This document shows, piece after piece, positions 24,314-33,209 of a DNA stretch of 64,000 bases. A program made the translations under genes and the position numbers. Position 1 is the first letter of the stretch, and the number at the start of each line of letters is the position of its first letter. The stretch spans positions 59,594 to 123,593 of the forward strand of contig JAJYWB010000006.1 in assembly GCA_021791715.1 (NCBI GenBank), in the 5' to 3' direction. Source of the stretch: Planctomycetota bacterium. Its GTDB lineage: Bacteria > Planctomycetota > Planctomycetia > Isosphaerales > Isosphaeraceae. Below the pieces are notes generated by a model. It was not told the DNA's origin and did no database searches. It saw only the letters and a program-made list of their open reading frames with translations.

Positions 24314-24348
24314 CGTCGCGACGAGCCGAACCTGCGCTCGTCGCGACG
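24314..24348 (+). terminator. Perfect 12-bp hairpin
   Basis: CGTCGCGACGAG at 24314-24325 pairs exactly with CTCGTCGCGACG at 24337-24348, loop of eleven bases, followed by TTTAT. It lies about 100 bases after the GT87 gene and is probably its transcription terminator. Confidence 0.65.
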
Positions 24349-24432
24349 TTTATCGTGTTGGATTGGAATGATTGCGCCTCGAACGATCGATTCGAGGCTT
24401 TGGGGCTTTGAAAGAACCGACGAAGGGGTTCT

Positions 24433-24548
24433 CGATCGATCAACCCGCTCGGCGGGCTTGTGTTTGGATCAACCCGATCGCCTGGTTTCTGTTTGGATCA
24501 CCCCGATCGGCGGGTTTCTGTTTGGATCAACCCGATCGACGCGATCGG
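24433..24548. repeat. 29-bp tandem repeat, three clear copies plus a degenerate one
   Basis: GTTTGGATCA recurs at 24462, 24491 and 24520, exactly 29 bases apart, each followed by ACCCGATCG or CCCCGATCG. A diverged unit precedes them from 24433. The copies abut each other without spacers, so this is a minisatellite and not a CRISPR array. Its right part includes the stop codon of the minus-strand gene that ends at 24527. Confidence 0.75.
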
Positions 24549-24961
24549 CAGTTGCGGTCGGACCGCAGCGCGGCGATTAATTCAAGCGTGGGAGCGAGGT
24601 AAGGCGCGAGCGAAGCTTGACCCGCGGCCCAGGTTTCGGCGTTCTCGACGGCCTCGAAACGCGTCCGGCCGTTCTTGTGCACGCGATTGACGACTCCGCG
24701 ATCGACGAGGAAGAGGAGCACCGCGACGCGTCTGGCGAGCGGCGCCTTGCTCCAATAATCCGATCGCGATAGCGGCTCTTCGAGCGTGAAGCCCGCGTAC
24801 CGCAGCGATTCGAAGATGAGCGCCTCGAGGTGCTCGTCGTTACGGTGATTGCGATACGTCGCGAGACGATCCACCCACTGGCGAGACAGACGATTTGCTG
24901 ATGAAGCGAACACTTGAGGTTCTATTAACTCCAAAGAAAACGAACCATATTCGACCGTCAT
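24527..24961 (-). CDS. Hypothetical protein
   Basis: About 144 residues if it starts at ATG 24961 (MTVEYGSF); ATG 24988 is also possible and the open frame continues to 25177. It is soluble and mostly helical in appearance, with charged blocks such as NHRNDEHLEALIFESLRYAG and KAPLARRVAVLLFLVDRGVV. No family recognised. The C-terminal residues are encoded by the 29-bp repeat, so the gene end may have been altered by repeat growth. It could be genuine: the amino-acid pattern is protein-like and the opposite strand shows no better frame. Confidence 0.45.
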   Translation of the reverse strand: MTVEYGSFSLELIEPQVFASSANRLSRQWVDRLATYRNHRNDEHLEALIFESLRYAGFTLEEPLSRSDYWSKAPLARRVAVLLFLVDRGVVNRVHKNGRTRFEAVENAETWAAGQASLAPYLAPTLELIAALRSDRNCRSRRSG

Positions 24962-25227
24962 ACCGCGGTCGGTACATACACCAATCATAGGATGTTTGGC
25001 AAGCCCATGCCGACTCGTCGTGTGGCGAAAAATCACAAAGTTTCCCAAACATCCCCGAAGCCGCGAGCGTCGCCCCGAACGATCGTATCGACCGTTCCGG
25101 TTTGGAGCATTATTGTGCGCCGAGAACGCTCCGAGCGCATAGGGCGAATTAGGGCTGGGGAATCTTCGAATCATCATAATCGACCTAACAAGAGATCAAA
25201 CGAATCATTATGCTCAAACTTGATTGA

Positions 25228-26040
25228 TTAAACTTGTCGGTCGTCGCATTGAGATCGAGCCGAGCTCGCCCCCGCCGAAGCCGGCTTGAGCGCGCAAGCG
25301 TTTTGCGAATTCGACCATTCCAATTGAATCAAGTACCCGCCGAGACGAGCCGTCGTGTCGTTGCAAATATCGCCGATCTCCTCCCCCGTCGTCGGGTCGA
25401 CCCACGCGTTCAGAGCGGGATCGGTGATCGACTCGCACAACTCGTGGCTGCTGATCTTGGTGATCGAATCCAGAATCGTCCCGAACGAACAACCCGAACA
25501 CGTCGCGTAAGGTTGAACCGCGTAAAAAATATTCATATTAATCTGGTTATGATAACCGCAAAAATCTTGGCACGATTGGATCGATTGATCGATCGCCGTG
25601 ACGTTCGGCGGCAAATAGATGAAATACAAGGTGTTCGAGGTTACGGCGGGAACCGTGCCGTTCGCGATCCAGCTTTGAAGCGCCGTCTGAATTTGCGAAT
25701 CCGTAACCTGTCGACCCCCCGACGCCGCGTCTCCAGGCTCCGAATCGGCGATCTGAACCGACGGAAGTCGAACTCCACGGCCGATCGTCGTCGTGGGCGT
25801 CGAATATTCGGCCAACATATCCATTAAAGAACTAGTAAGAATAAAATCAAAGAATCCGTTAATTTCAGCCGAGAGAGCCGCCCCCTCGGTTCCAGACCAA
25901 TACGCCCCCCAGTAGATCGGTACGACCTCGACCGCGCCCAGAACCGTCCCTCCCGATTGGTAAACAAGTTGAGCCGAAGGCGCAGCGACCCCCGCGGCCT
26001 TCGATTTCACCAGCGGTACGATCCCACGCGGCGGTATCAT
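25228..26040 (-). CDS. Putative zincin-like protein with HExxE motif
   Basis: A 270-residue protein starting at ATG 26040, without a classical signal peptide. It opens with LVYQSGGTVLGAVEVVPIYW and GAYWSGTEG, like the N-terminal part of bacterial EXORDIUM/phosphate-induced-type proteins, and carries SSHELCESITDP, then NAWVDPTTGEEIGDICN. A HELxE...TDP...GEEIGDLC pattern recurs in uncharacterised soil-bacterial proteins and looks like a metallopeptidase active site (His-Glu plus a later Glu or Asp), but catalysis is unproven. Several cysteines (CQDFCGYH, CSGCSFG) could form disulfides, suggesting an extracytoplasmic location. Confidence 0.6.
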   Translation of the reverse strand: MIPPRGIVPLVKSKAAGVAAPSAQLVYQSGGTVLGAVEVVPIYWGAYWSGTEGAALSAEINGFFDFILTSSLMDMLAEYSTPTTTIGRGVRLPSVQIADSEPGDAASGGRQVTDSQIQTALQSWIANGTVPAVTSNTLYFIYLPPNVTAIDQSIQSCQDFCGYHNQINMNIFYAVQPYATCSGCSFGTILDSITKISSHELCESITDPALNAWVDPTTGEEIGDICNDTTARLGGYLIQLEWSNSQNACALKPASAGASSARSQCDDRQV

Positions 26041-26426
26041 CGCGAATCCCCCAGATCAAACTGAAATCGGATATTCATCTCTCTTATCTGAACATTTCGC
26101 GATTCGATCTCGCAAGTGAATCGTCGACGGGAGAAACCGATCGATCACGGTCGAATTCGATTGTGCGCGACCAAGCCTTACGATGCTTGGCCTCAAAATA
26201 TTATAACACGACGCGTCGTTCCGCAAGACTCTCATCGAATAAGCGATCCGTGGAAACGGCGCCTCCTGATTCTCGTCGAATCGAGCGCGAATCAACCGCA
26301 TGACTCGAACGATCGAGCCGCGATCGATCCCCAACCCGATTGACGTAAGTCTCACTTTCCGCTACGCTTGCATCGACGGATCCGATCCCGCGAAATGCGG
26401 CCTATTTCCAGGGAGGGAATTGTGAG
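26041..26426. other. Intergenic region upstream of two divergent genes
   Basis: A 386-bp gap between the HExxE gene and the alpha/beta hydrolase gene, which diverge from it. It must contain both promoters. I see no convincing gene, repeat or structured RNA in it. Confidence 0.4.
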
Positions 26427-27467
26427 ATGACGCTCCTCGTCGAGCCGCGGTTAAATTCCGACCGCCGCGCAACCTCGGAAGATCCCGTGTGGTTTCAACA
26501 GCGACGCCCACCCGACGATTCCGCTCCTCCGGCGAAAACCCGATCGCTCGGTCGCCGCGTGCGAAGGATCGTCGTCGGAATCGGCTCGCTTTACCTTGGC
26601 TTTGTCACCTTGCTCTTCTCCTTTCAAGAACGAATTATCTTTCCTGGACATAACCGTCAGGGAAAGCCCGATACAATCGTCGCCGACCCTCCCAAGGGGA
26701 TCGGGATCGTCACGATCTCTCGACCCGGCGAGCCGAGGCTCGTCGCGCTCCACGCCGTCGCGCTCGATAAACACCGCCGAGCCTTCGCCGATCCCGCGTC
26801 GAGACCCTGGATTCTGTACTTCTACGGCAACGCGATGTGCCTGAACGATACGATCGACCGCGAGGTCGAAATGTTCCGTGAAATGGGAGCGAACGTCATC
26901 GTTCCCGATTACCCCGGCTTCGGAATGAGCGACGGTGAACCAAGCGAAAAAGGGTGTTATCTCGCCGCCGCGAGATGTTATCAGTATATCAGAGGTTATC
27001 AAAAAAAGAATCGGAAGGCGAACGAGCCGCACGGTGCGATCGTCGTCGCTGGGTGGTCGCTGGGGGGCGCGGTCGCGATCGACCTGGCGTCGAAGGTTGA
27101 GGTCGACGGAGTGATCGCGTTGTCGACGTTCACGAGCCTCGTCGAGATGTCGAGACGCAACTTTCCGCTGATTCCCGCTCGGCTTTTGCTCAAACATAGG
27201 TTCGACAGCCTTTCCAAGATCAAAACGATCGGCGCGCCGATCCTCCTGGTGCACGGCGAGAGCGACCCGTTCATTCCGGCGGCGATGTCGGCTAAACTGG
27301 AGCGATCGGCCCTCGGCAAGGTTGAGCGGATCACGATCCCGGGCGCCGGACATAACGACTTGTTCGAGATCGGCGGAGAAAAGCTCGCGAAAAAGATCCA
27401 TAAGTTTCTCAATATGATCACAGGCGAGCCTTATACCGACGATCCCCGGAGCGACTTCGCGGACTGA
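26427..27467 (+). CDS. Membrane-anchored alpha/beta hydrolase (BEM46/ABHD17-like)
   Basis: A 346-residue protein; GGGAGG lies upstream of the ATG. One N-terminal membrane helix (RIVVGIGSLYLGFVTLLFSF) precedes ERIIFPG, as in BEM46-type hydrolases. The hydrolase core shows ILYFYGNAMCLND (oxyanion loop), VIVPDYPGFGMSDGEPS, the nucleophile elbow GWSLGGAVA, the acid in HGESDPFIP and the catalytic histidine in GAGHNDLFE. The triad Ser-Asp-His is complete. The enzyme probably acts on esters or thioesters near the membrane; the substrate is unknown. It is followed by yqeY on the same strand. Confidence 0.85.
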   Translation: MTLLVEPRLNSDRRATSEDPVWFQQRRPPDDSAPPAKTRSLGRRVRRIVVGIGSLYLGFVTLLFSFQERIIFPGHNRQGKPDTIVADPPKGIGIVTISRPGEPRLVALHAVALDKHRRAFADPASRPWILYFYGNAMCLNDTIDREVEMFREMGANVIVPDYPGFGMSDGEPSEKGCYLAAARCYQYIRGYQKKNRKANEPHGAIVVAGWSLGGAVAIDLASKVEVDGVIALSTFTSLVEMSRRNFPLIPARLLLKHRFDSLSKIKTIGAPILLVHGESDPFIPAAMSAKLERSALGKVERITIPGAGHNDLFEIGGEKLAKKIHKFLNMITGEPYTDDPRSDFAD

Positions 27468-27626
27468 ACGCGGACTTCAAATTCGTCGATCGTTCGTCGG
27501 GATCTCGAGCCGAATCCCGGCGATCGGCTTCGTGGATCGAAGACGATCGAGGGTCGACGCCCTTGGTTTCGACGATCGCGGGATCGGTCGAACAGATTGA
27601 CGAGAGAATTCATAAGGATATCAGAC

Positions 27627-28025
27627 ATGACGATCGTTCAACGGATGAAGGCGAAATTGCCCGAGTCGATGAAGGCTCGAGACGCGGTACAGACGCAATT
27701 CCTTCGATATTGGATGGCGCAGTTGACGAAGAGCGACGGGACCGAGGTCTCGGACGACGACGCGATCAAAAAGATGCGTGGAATTCTCAAGGAGGCGAAG
27801 ACGGGTCGAACGACGTTTTCGGCGGAGGAGCTCGACCTGATTCGACAGTGGATTCCGCCCTCTCTCGAACCCGACGAGATCGTCGCTTTGCTCGCGCCCG
27901 TCGCCGATCAAATCAAAGGTGCGCCGAAAGATGGAATGGCGATGGGGATCGCGATGAAGGCGCTCGCCGGGCGTCCGGTCGATAGCGACGACGTTAAGGC
28001 CGCGGTCGCCGCGTTGCGCGGCTGA
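27627..28025 (+). CDS. GatB/YqeY-family protein
   Basis: A 132-residue protein. ATG 27627 is preceded by AAGGAT at a good distance. The sequence is the YqeY domain throughout: an N-terminal helix (IVQRMKAKLPESMKARDAVQ), a SDDDAIKKMRGILKEAK segment, TTFSAEELDLIRQWIPPSLEPDEI, and a C-terminal helical hairpin ending DDVKAAVAALRG. YqeY resembles the tRNA-binding tail of the GatB amidotransferase; its role is thought to be in tRNA-dependent amidation or translation. A hairpin terminator follows. Confidence 0.85.
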   Translation: MTIVQRMKAKLPESMKARDAVQTQFLRYWMAQLTKSDGTEVSDDDAIKKMRGILKEAKTGRTTFSAEELDLIRQWIPPSLEPDEIVALLAPVADQIKGAPKDGMAMGIAMKALAGRPVDSDDVKAAVAALRG

Positions 28026-28055
28026 CTTTCCAGGAACAAAACGACGCGATTCGAG

Positions 28056-28077
28056 CCCGGGGAGACGATTCCCCGGG
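28056..28077 (+). terminator. Hairpin downstream of yqeY
   Basis: CCCGGGGA at 28056-28063 pairs with TCCCCGGG at 28070-28077 across a six-base loop; no T run follows. The remaining gap to 28463 shows no gene. Confidence 0.55.
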
Positions 28078-28463
28078 TCTCCTAAAACCCTTGATTTTCA
28101 ACTCGATCGGCGCTCCGCTCTTCAAATCACTGCTTCAACTCCAGCGTCGTCGTCGCCTGCGGACCTTTGCATCCTTTAGAAATAAGCATATAAGATTACG
28201 GCATGATTTCGCGGCGACCTTTCGGTTCGCCCCTCGTTAGTGCGGGATAACATGTTTTTTTAATTAATTCTACATTTCGTAACGTTCGGCTCGGCCGGCG
28301 GCTCCTCGGAGTCGCTTCGACCGCCGAAGTGATCAGGTTTCGGAATATATCATGAAATGTAACGAGCCCGATCGACGGGCGGTTCGGGTGCGAGCGAAAG
28401 AGCCGGTTTCGCCGCGTCGCTCGGGTTGGTACAATGCCCGCGACCAATGGGAGATTATCGTTC

Positions 28464-29243
28464 ATGACGTATTGCGTCGGCATTATCACGCGCGAGGGGC
28501 TCGTTATGGCCTCCGACTCGCGCACCAACGCGGGGTTCGATCAGGTTAACGTTTGTCGCAAGATGCAAACGTTCGTCGATCCCGGCGAACGGACGTTCGT
28601 TTTGCTCTCGAGCGGCAGTTTATCGTGCACGCAGTCGGTCGTCACGCTGCTCAGACGCGATTTCGACCAGGGGAGAGGGCTCGCGACGGCGCCGACGTTT
28701 TACGACGCGGCTCGGGTCGTCGGCGAACAGGTGCGTCGCGTCGCCGAACTCGACCGTAAAGCCCTTGAACAAGACGAGATCAAATTCAACTTAAACCTGT
28801 TGCTGGGAGGACAAATCAGAGGCGAGCCTCATGATTTGTACATGATTTATCCGCAGGGGAATCCTTTGCGATTCACCGAGGATTCGCCGTTTTTGCAGGT
28901 GGGAGAGACGAAATACGGCAGGCCGATCCTCGATCGAGGCGTCCGCTTCGATCGCACCTCGCTCGACGACGCCGCGCGATACGCTTTGATATCTCTCGAT
29001 TCGACGATGCGATCGAACGTGACCGTCGGCCCGCCGATCGACCTGCTCGTTTACGAACGCGACGAACTCCGCATCCGCCGCTCGCGACGGTTCCTGGACA
29101 AAGATCCCGATTTATCGGCGATCCACTCGCAATGGGAACAAGCGTTGCGCAGAGCCGTCCGTGAACTTCCCCCCGTCCGATTCGACCCTCGTCCGGGAGA
29201 ATCCGATGAATTCGAGACCGAACTCGATTCCACGGAAACATGA
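28464..29243 (+). CDS. Anbu, proteasome-like peptidase (ancestral beta subunit)
   Basis: A 259-residue protein. The ATG at 28464 (GGGAG ten bases upstream) is followed directly by Thr, giving MTYCVGIITREGLVMASDSR; removal of Met would expose the N-terminal threonine nucleophile. The proteasome-type Asp (ASDSRTNAG) and Lys (CRKMQTF) fall at the expected positions 17 and 32 after processing. The rest fits the Anbu/bacterial proteasome homologue family (LLLGGQIRGEPHDLYMIYPQGN, SLDSTMRSNVTVGPPIDLLVY), including the longer C-terminal tail. Anbu forms ring or spiral assemblies; its in vivo role is unclear. The usual Anbu partners (alpha-E, ATP-grasp, transglutaminase genes) are not beside it here. 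Confidence 0.9.
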   Translation: MTYCVGIITREGLVMASDSRTNAGFDQVNVCRKMQTFVDPGERTFVLLSSGSLSCTQSVVTLLRRDFDQGRGLATAPTFYDAARVVGEQVRRVAELDRKALEQDEIKFNLNLLLGGQIRGEPHDLYMIYPQGNPLRFTEDSPFLQVGETKYGRPILDRGVRFDRTSLDDAARYALISLDSTMRSNVTVGPPIDLLVYERDELRIRRSRRFLDKDPDLSAIHSQWEQALRRAVRELPPVRFDPRPGESDEFETELDSTET

Positions 29244-29298
29244 GATAAGATCGATTAAATCAATTCTTGTTCAGTTTCCAAAGATCGGCGCGGCGTTC

Positions 29299-30627
29299 TC
29301 ATTTCGGCGGTACGATCGCCGCCGATTTTTCCTCTTTGGTTTTCGCGTCGATCGTCGCTCGTAAATCGGCGCGAGCCTCGGCGATTTCGCTTAAAAGATC
29401 GTCGTCGCGGGCTTCGCGGGCGAGCCTCTCAGCCTGATTGAGCAGCTCACCCGCGAGCTTAAAGTCTTTTCGATCGCGCTCGCAATCGGCGCGTCGGACG
29501 AGCAACGGGATCGAAAACGATGGAGCCGATTTGGCGTCGCTCGCAACCTTATATGCTTGCTCAAGCGAGTGAGATTCGCCTGTAAAATCGCCTGAGAACC
29601 GTTCCGCTTCGGCTTTTTGAAGGTACGCGTCGACGATCAGAGGAACGTCCCCCGAACGGCTTTCGGCGGCGATTCGTTCGGTCGCAAGTCGAAGCGCCTT
29701 CTCGAATTCCCCCGATTCGATCGCGAGAATCGCGAGAAATCGAAGATCCTCGGCGAGACCGGCGAAGTCTTCAAGCTCGCGATGCTCGGCCGCGGCTCGC
29801 TCGACGGGGAATCGCGCCGCGTCCACCCGGCCGATCGCCGTCAACGCGTCTCCCAGCAACCGATCGCAACGCGCCGTCATCGCGGCTTTTTTACTTTTGG
29901 ATACAAGGATTCGTGAATCCGTAAGAAGTTCGAGCGCGAGCGGAGATTCGCCGAGCCGAAGCGCGATATCGGCCTCCTCGAGCCACGACTCGGCGAGTCG
30001 ATCTTCGTCGCCGATTTCGTAAGCGACCGTCGCCGCGCGACGAAGTTCCGCGACCGCCTCGACGAGCCTCCCCGATCGATCGAGCGCCCTTCCGCGCACG
30101 ACCCGCGCCTCGGCCTCGTGATCGCGGTCTTTCCCCTCGACAAGCAGCCCGATCGCTTTTTCCAGCGTCCCGGCGCTCTCTTTGCTCTCGCCCAAAAATA
30201 ACCGGCATTTACCGAGCAAGAAAAGATCACATCCTTGCATGCCGATATCGCCACGTTTGGCGTCGATCGCCGCGGCTTCGCCGAAGGCTTCGATCGCGGC
30301 TTCGTATTGTTCGAGTTCGCCGCGACACAAACCGATCGCGCGCACCGCGTACGCCTCGTACCTTGAATCTTTCAACAAAGCGCGCGACGCTCGTTCGGCT
30401 TGATAAATCGGAATCGCCGCGTCGTAATCGTGAAGTTTGAAAAGCCGGTCCGCCTCGTCGGCCTGAGCGCGGGCGTCGGCCTCGATTCGCACCCGCTCCT
30501 CGTCCGAAAGCTCGCCCGCGGGATCCTCGCCGCCTCGAACGCCGCGGGGTAGGTTCACCGCGAAACAACACGCGATCGCGATCGTTATCCAAAAATTCTT
30601 CGCTCTCGCCGCCCGGTAAATGTTCAT
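29299..30627 (-). CDS. Secreted TPR-repeat protein
   Basis: A 442-residue protein. ATG 30627 begins a signal peptide (FWITIAIACCFAVNLPRGVRGG); the frame open to 30708 is not needed. The mature part is a long series of helical hairpins of TPR character, e.g. ADRLFKLHDYDAAIPIYQAE, YEAAIEAFGEAAAIDAKRGD, GRLVEAVAELRRAATVAYEI and FKLAGELLNQAERLAREARD. TPR arrays mediate protein-protein contacts; no catalytic motif is present. It lies 77 bases downstream of the MMPL transporter gene on the same strand and may form an operon with it, perhaps as a periplasmic partner. Confidence 0.8.
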   Translation of the reverse strand: MNIYRAARAKNFWITIAIACCFAVNLPRGVRGGEDPAGELSDEERVRIEADARAQADEADRLFKLHDYDAAIPIYQAERASRALLKDSRYEAYAVRAIGLCRGELEQYEAAIEAFGEAAAIDAKRGDIGMQGCDLFLLGKCRLFLGESKESAGTLEKAIGLLVEGKDRDHEAEARVVRGRALDRSGRLVEAVAELRRAATVAYEIGDEDRLAESWLEEADIALRLGESPLALELLTDSRILVSKSKKAAMTARCDRLLGDALTAIGRVDAARFPVERAAAEHRELEDFAGLAEDLRFLAILAIESGEFEKALRLATERIAAESRSGDVPLIVDAYLQKAEAERFSGDFTGESHSLEQAYKVASDAKSAPSFSIPLLVRRADCERDRKDFKLAGELLNQAERLAREARDDDLLSEIAEARADLRATIDAKTKEEKSAAIVPPK

Positions 30628-30704
30628 AAGATCGGCCCGACCGAGTCGATTATGAATAACGCATGTCTGTACACGCTTAGTTACTATTGAAATCAAACGT
30701 TTGA

Positions 30705-33209
30705 TCAAACCCGCGATCGCTCGTCGGTCGCCACCAGCTCGCCGTCGCGCCTGTGTTTGGAATCGATCGTCGCGACCGCCGGGTCGCGGTCGATTTGAGC
30801 CGCGAATTTCGACTTGCGGGCCTCGCCGTCGCGGCGACGATACAGCAACACCACGAAAGCGGGAACGAGAATCGGGCGGACGATAAACGTATCAAGCAAA
30901 ACGCCAAGACAAAGCGCGAAACCAAGTTCACGCAACGCCACCAAACTCGCGGTGATCATCGACCCGAACGTTCCCGCCATAATCAATCCGCAAGAACTGA
31001 TGATTCCCCCGGTGTGCGCCACGGCGCGCCTCGTCCCCTCGACCGGCCCGTAACGCCTCTCCTCCTCGAGCACTCGACTCATCAAAAAGATATTATAATC
31101 TTCGCCGACGGCGACAAGGATCACGAATAAAAAGAAGCCGACTTTCCAATCGAGCCCCATCCACGGCTCGCCGCTCGTCGAAAGCGCACGAAAGACGAGT
31201 TCGGTGATCCCGAGCGACGCGAGATAACCGAAAACCACCGTCGCGATCAGATAAAGCGAAATCCCCGGCCGTCGGAAAATCGTCAGCAAAATCGCGTAAA
31301 CCCCCAGCGTGACGAGCAGATACATCCGGTGCTCGTCGCGCGTCGTAACCACCCTGAGATCGTCGATCTGAACCGTCGATCCCGTGTATCCCGCGGTTCC
31401 CCCCTCAAGCGAGCCCCCCAGGGAAATCGTCTTGCCGACAATCCGCTCAATATTCTGAAGCGTTTTCAAGCTCTCGGGAGAGAACGGATCGATTTTAAAA
31501 ACGACGTCGATCCGGGTGACGCGTTCGCGATCGGCCTCGGCGACCGCGGGAGAAACGCTGACGTAACGCCCCTCGGCGAGCGTGCGAACCCCCTCGACAG
31601 CGATCGGACTCTCCATGATCGTCCTTAACCCGCCGCCAACCCATCGATCGAAAAACCCGGCGCCCGCGGGCCCAGGTCGACGACGCCCCAGCGGTGTCGG
31701 CGACGAAAGAGGCTGACCGAGCGGCCGAGTGACCGAACGCACCTCGGCGACATTGGGGATCGCGGCGAGCTCGGCGGAAAGCGTTTCAATCGCCTTACGC
31801 CCCTTCGACGTCCGAAAACTGATCGACGGATGCGCGATCAACGCCGTCGTCGGACCCAGCTCCCCCGTCGGGAAATATCGTCGCACAACCGCCTCGCCAC
31901 GAACGCTCGGCTGGTCCGAACTCAGATCGGCGAGCTGGCTGTAACTCGCCTTCGTCCGCGACCCGATCACCGCGAACGGAGCGAGCACGATCAAGCTCAC
32001 CAGCAAAATTCGACCAGGATACGCCACCACAAAATCGGCGACCTTCGTCCAAAAACCCCCCAACGGAGTGTCCTCGGCGATCTCCTCCTCAATATCACGC
32101 CCGCGCTCATGATGCGGCGGCCGAAACGGCCAAAACACCCTCCCGCGCAACCAGTGCAACAACACCGGAGCGAGCGTGAGCGAAGCCGCCAAACTGATCG
32201 CCAAACTCACCGCGATCGTCGGACCCGTATAACGTATTTTCGAAAAACTCGAAAACCAAAGCATCCCGAGCCCGCAAATCACCGTCCCGGCGCTCGCGAT
32301 CAACGCCCCGCCGACCTTGTTGATCGCCTCGGCGAGCGCATCGTCCCAACGCTTCCCCCTCGTCAACTCCTCGCGATAACGCGCAATCAAAAATAAACAG
32401 TAATCGGTCCCCGCTCCAAACAAGATCACAATCACAAAAACATTCGTGATGTTGATAACCTGAATATTCAGCTTGGGGAACGACGCCAATAAAGCGATCG
32501 AATCGAGCGAGACGATCACCGAAAGCGCGATCGTGACGAGCGGAATGAGCGCGAGCAAGGGAGATCGATAGACGAACAAGAGGATGGCGATCACGAGGAG
32601 GATCGTCGCGGTGGTGGTGTTCGCCGCCGATTGATCCGACGCGGCGTTCATATCGTGGCCGACGGGCGCCGAGCCAGTCATCTCGAGTCGAAGCCCGGCG
32701 GGCGGGGGTTCGAGCGACGCGAGCGTTTGAGAAAGACGATCGACCGCGTGCCTGGATTGTTTCGAAAGATACGTTCCCGACAACGTGACAAGCGTGAGAA
32801 CCGCCTGACCGTCCCCTTCCTTGGCGTCGCCGATCAAGCGAGGACCGACCAACGGAGCGCGGTAATCGACGACCTTTTTCAACCCAAGATCGGGATTCGT
32901 CTTTCTCAGTCGATTGAGTTTGCGAGAAAGCGAAACGACATAGGCGAAATCACGATCGGTGAGTTTCGCATTGCGACGTTCGGCGATGACGACCGCCTCG
33001 GAACTCGCCGAATCGTCGGGAAAGCCCCGTTCGAGGAGATTCTGTCCGACGACGCTGGGATAACCCGCGGGAAAGAAGCGGACGTCGTCGTCGCGACTGA
33101 CCGCGTCCCACGTCGGCGCGAATTTGATGAGCGCGCCGGCGATCCCAACCCAAATCAAGAAAACGATCCAAGAGCGACGGCTCACGAGCGTGGCGATCGA
33201 TTGATACAT
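30705..33209 (-). CDS. MMPL/RND-family membrane transporter
   Basis: An 834-residue protein starting at ATG 33209; the open frame up to 33506 crosses simple repeats and is not homologous. Architecture is that of MmpL/hopanoid-type RND exporters: one helix (WIVFLIWVGIAGALIKF), a large periplasmic loop, five helices with the Asp-containing GAGTDYCLFLIARYREEL, a long cytoplasmic connection, then the second half repeating this plan with VAVGEDYNIFLMSRVLEEERRYG. Such proteins export lipids or siderophore-like compounds using the proton gradient. The substrate here is unknown. A TPR protein gene follows. Confidence 0.85.
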   Translation of the reverse strand: MYQSIATLVSRRSWIVFLIWVGIAGALIKFAPTWDAVSRDDDVRFFPAGYPSVVGQNLLERGFPDDSASSEAVVIAERRNAKLTDRDFAYVVSLSRKLNRLRKTNPDLGLKKVVDYRAPLVGPRLIGDAKEGDGQAVLTLVTLSGTYLSKQSRHAVDRLSQTLASLEPPPAGLRLEMTGSAPVGHDMNAASDQSAANTTTATILLVIAILLFVYRSPLLALIPLVTIALSVIVSLDSIALLASFPKLNIQVINITNVFVIVILFGAGTDYCLFLIARYREELTRGKRWDDALAEAINKVGGALIASAGTVICGLGMLWFSSFSKIRYTGPTIAVSLAISLAASLTLAPVLLHWLRGRVFWPFRPPHHERGRDIEEEIAEDTPLGGFWTKVADFVVAYPGRILLVSLIVLAPFAVIGSRTKASYSQLADLSSDQPSVRGEAVVRRYFPTGELGPTTALIAHPSISFRTSKGRKAIETLSAELAAIPNVAEVRSVTRPLGQPLSSPTPLGRRRPGPAGAGFFDRWVGGGLRTIMESPIAVEGVRTLAEGRYVSVSPAVAEADRERVTRIDVVFKIDPFSPESLKTLQNIERIVGKTISLGGSLEGGTAGYTGSTVQIDDLRVVTTRDEHRMYLLVTLGVYAILLTIFRRPGISLYLIATVVFGYLASLGITELVFRALSTSGEPWMGLDWKVGFFLFVILVAVGEDYNIFLMSRVLEEERRYGPVEGTRRAVAHTGGIISSCGLIMAGTFGSMITASLVALRELGFALCLGVLLDTFIVRPILVPAFVVLLYRRRDGEARKSKFAAQIDRDPAVATIDSKHRRDGELVATDERSRV

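Noticed and set aside
24433..24548. Possible CRISPR array
   Set aside because: Repeats abut head to tail with no unique spacers and no cas genes are near; it is a minisatellite.
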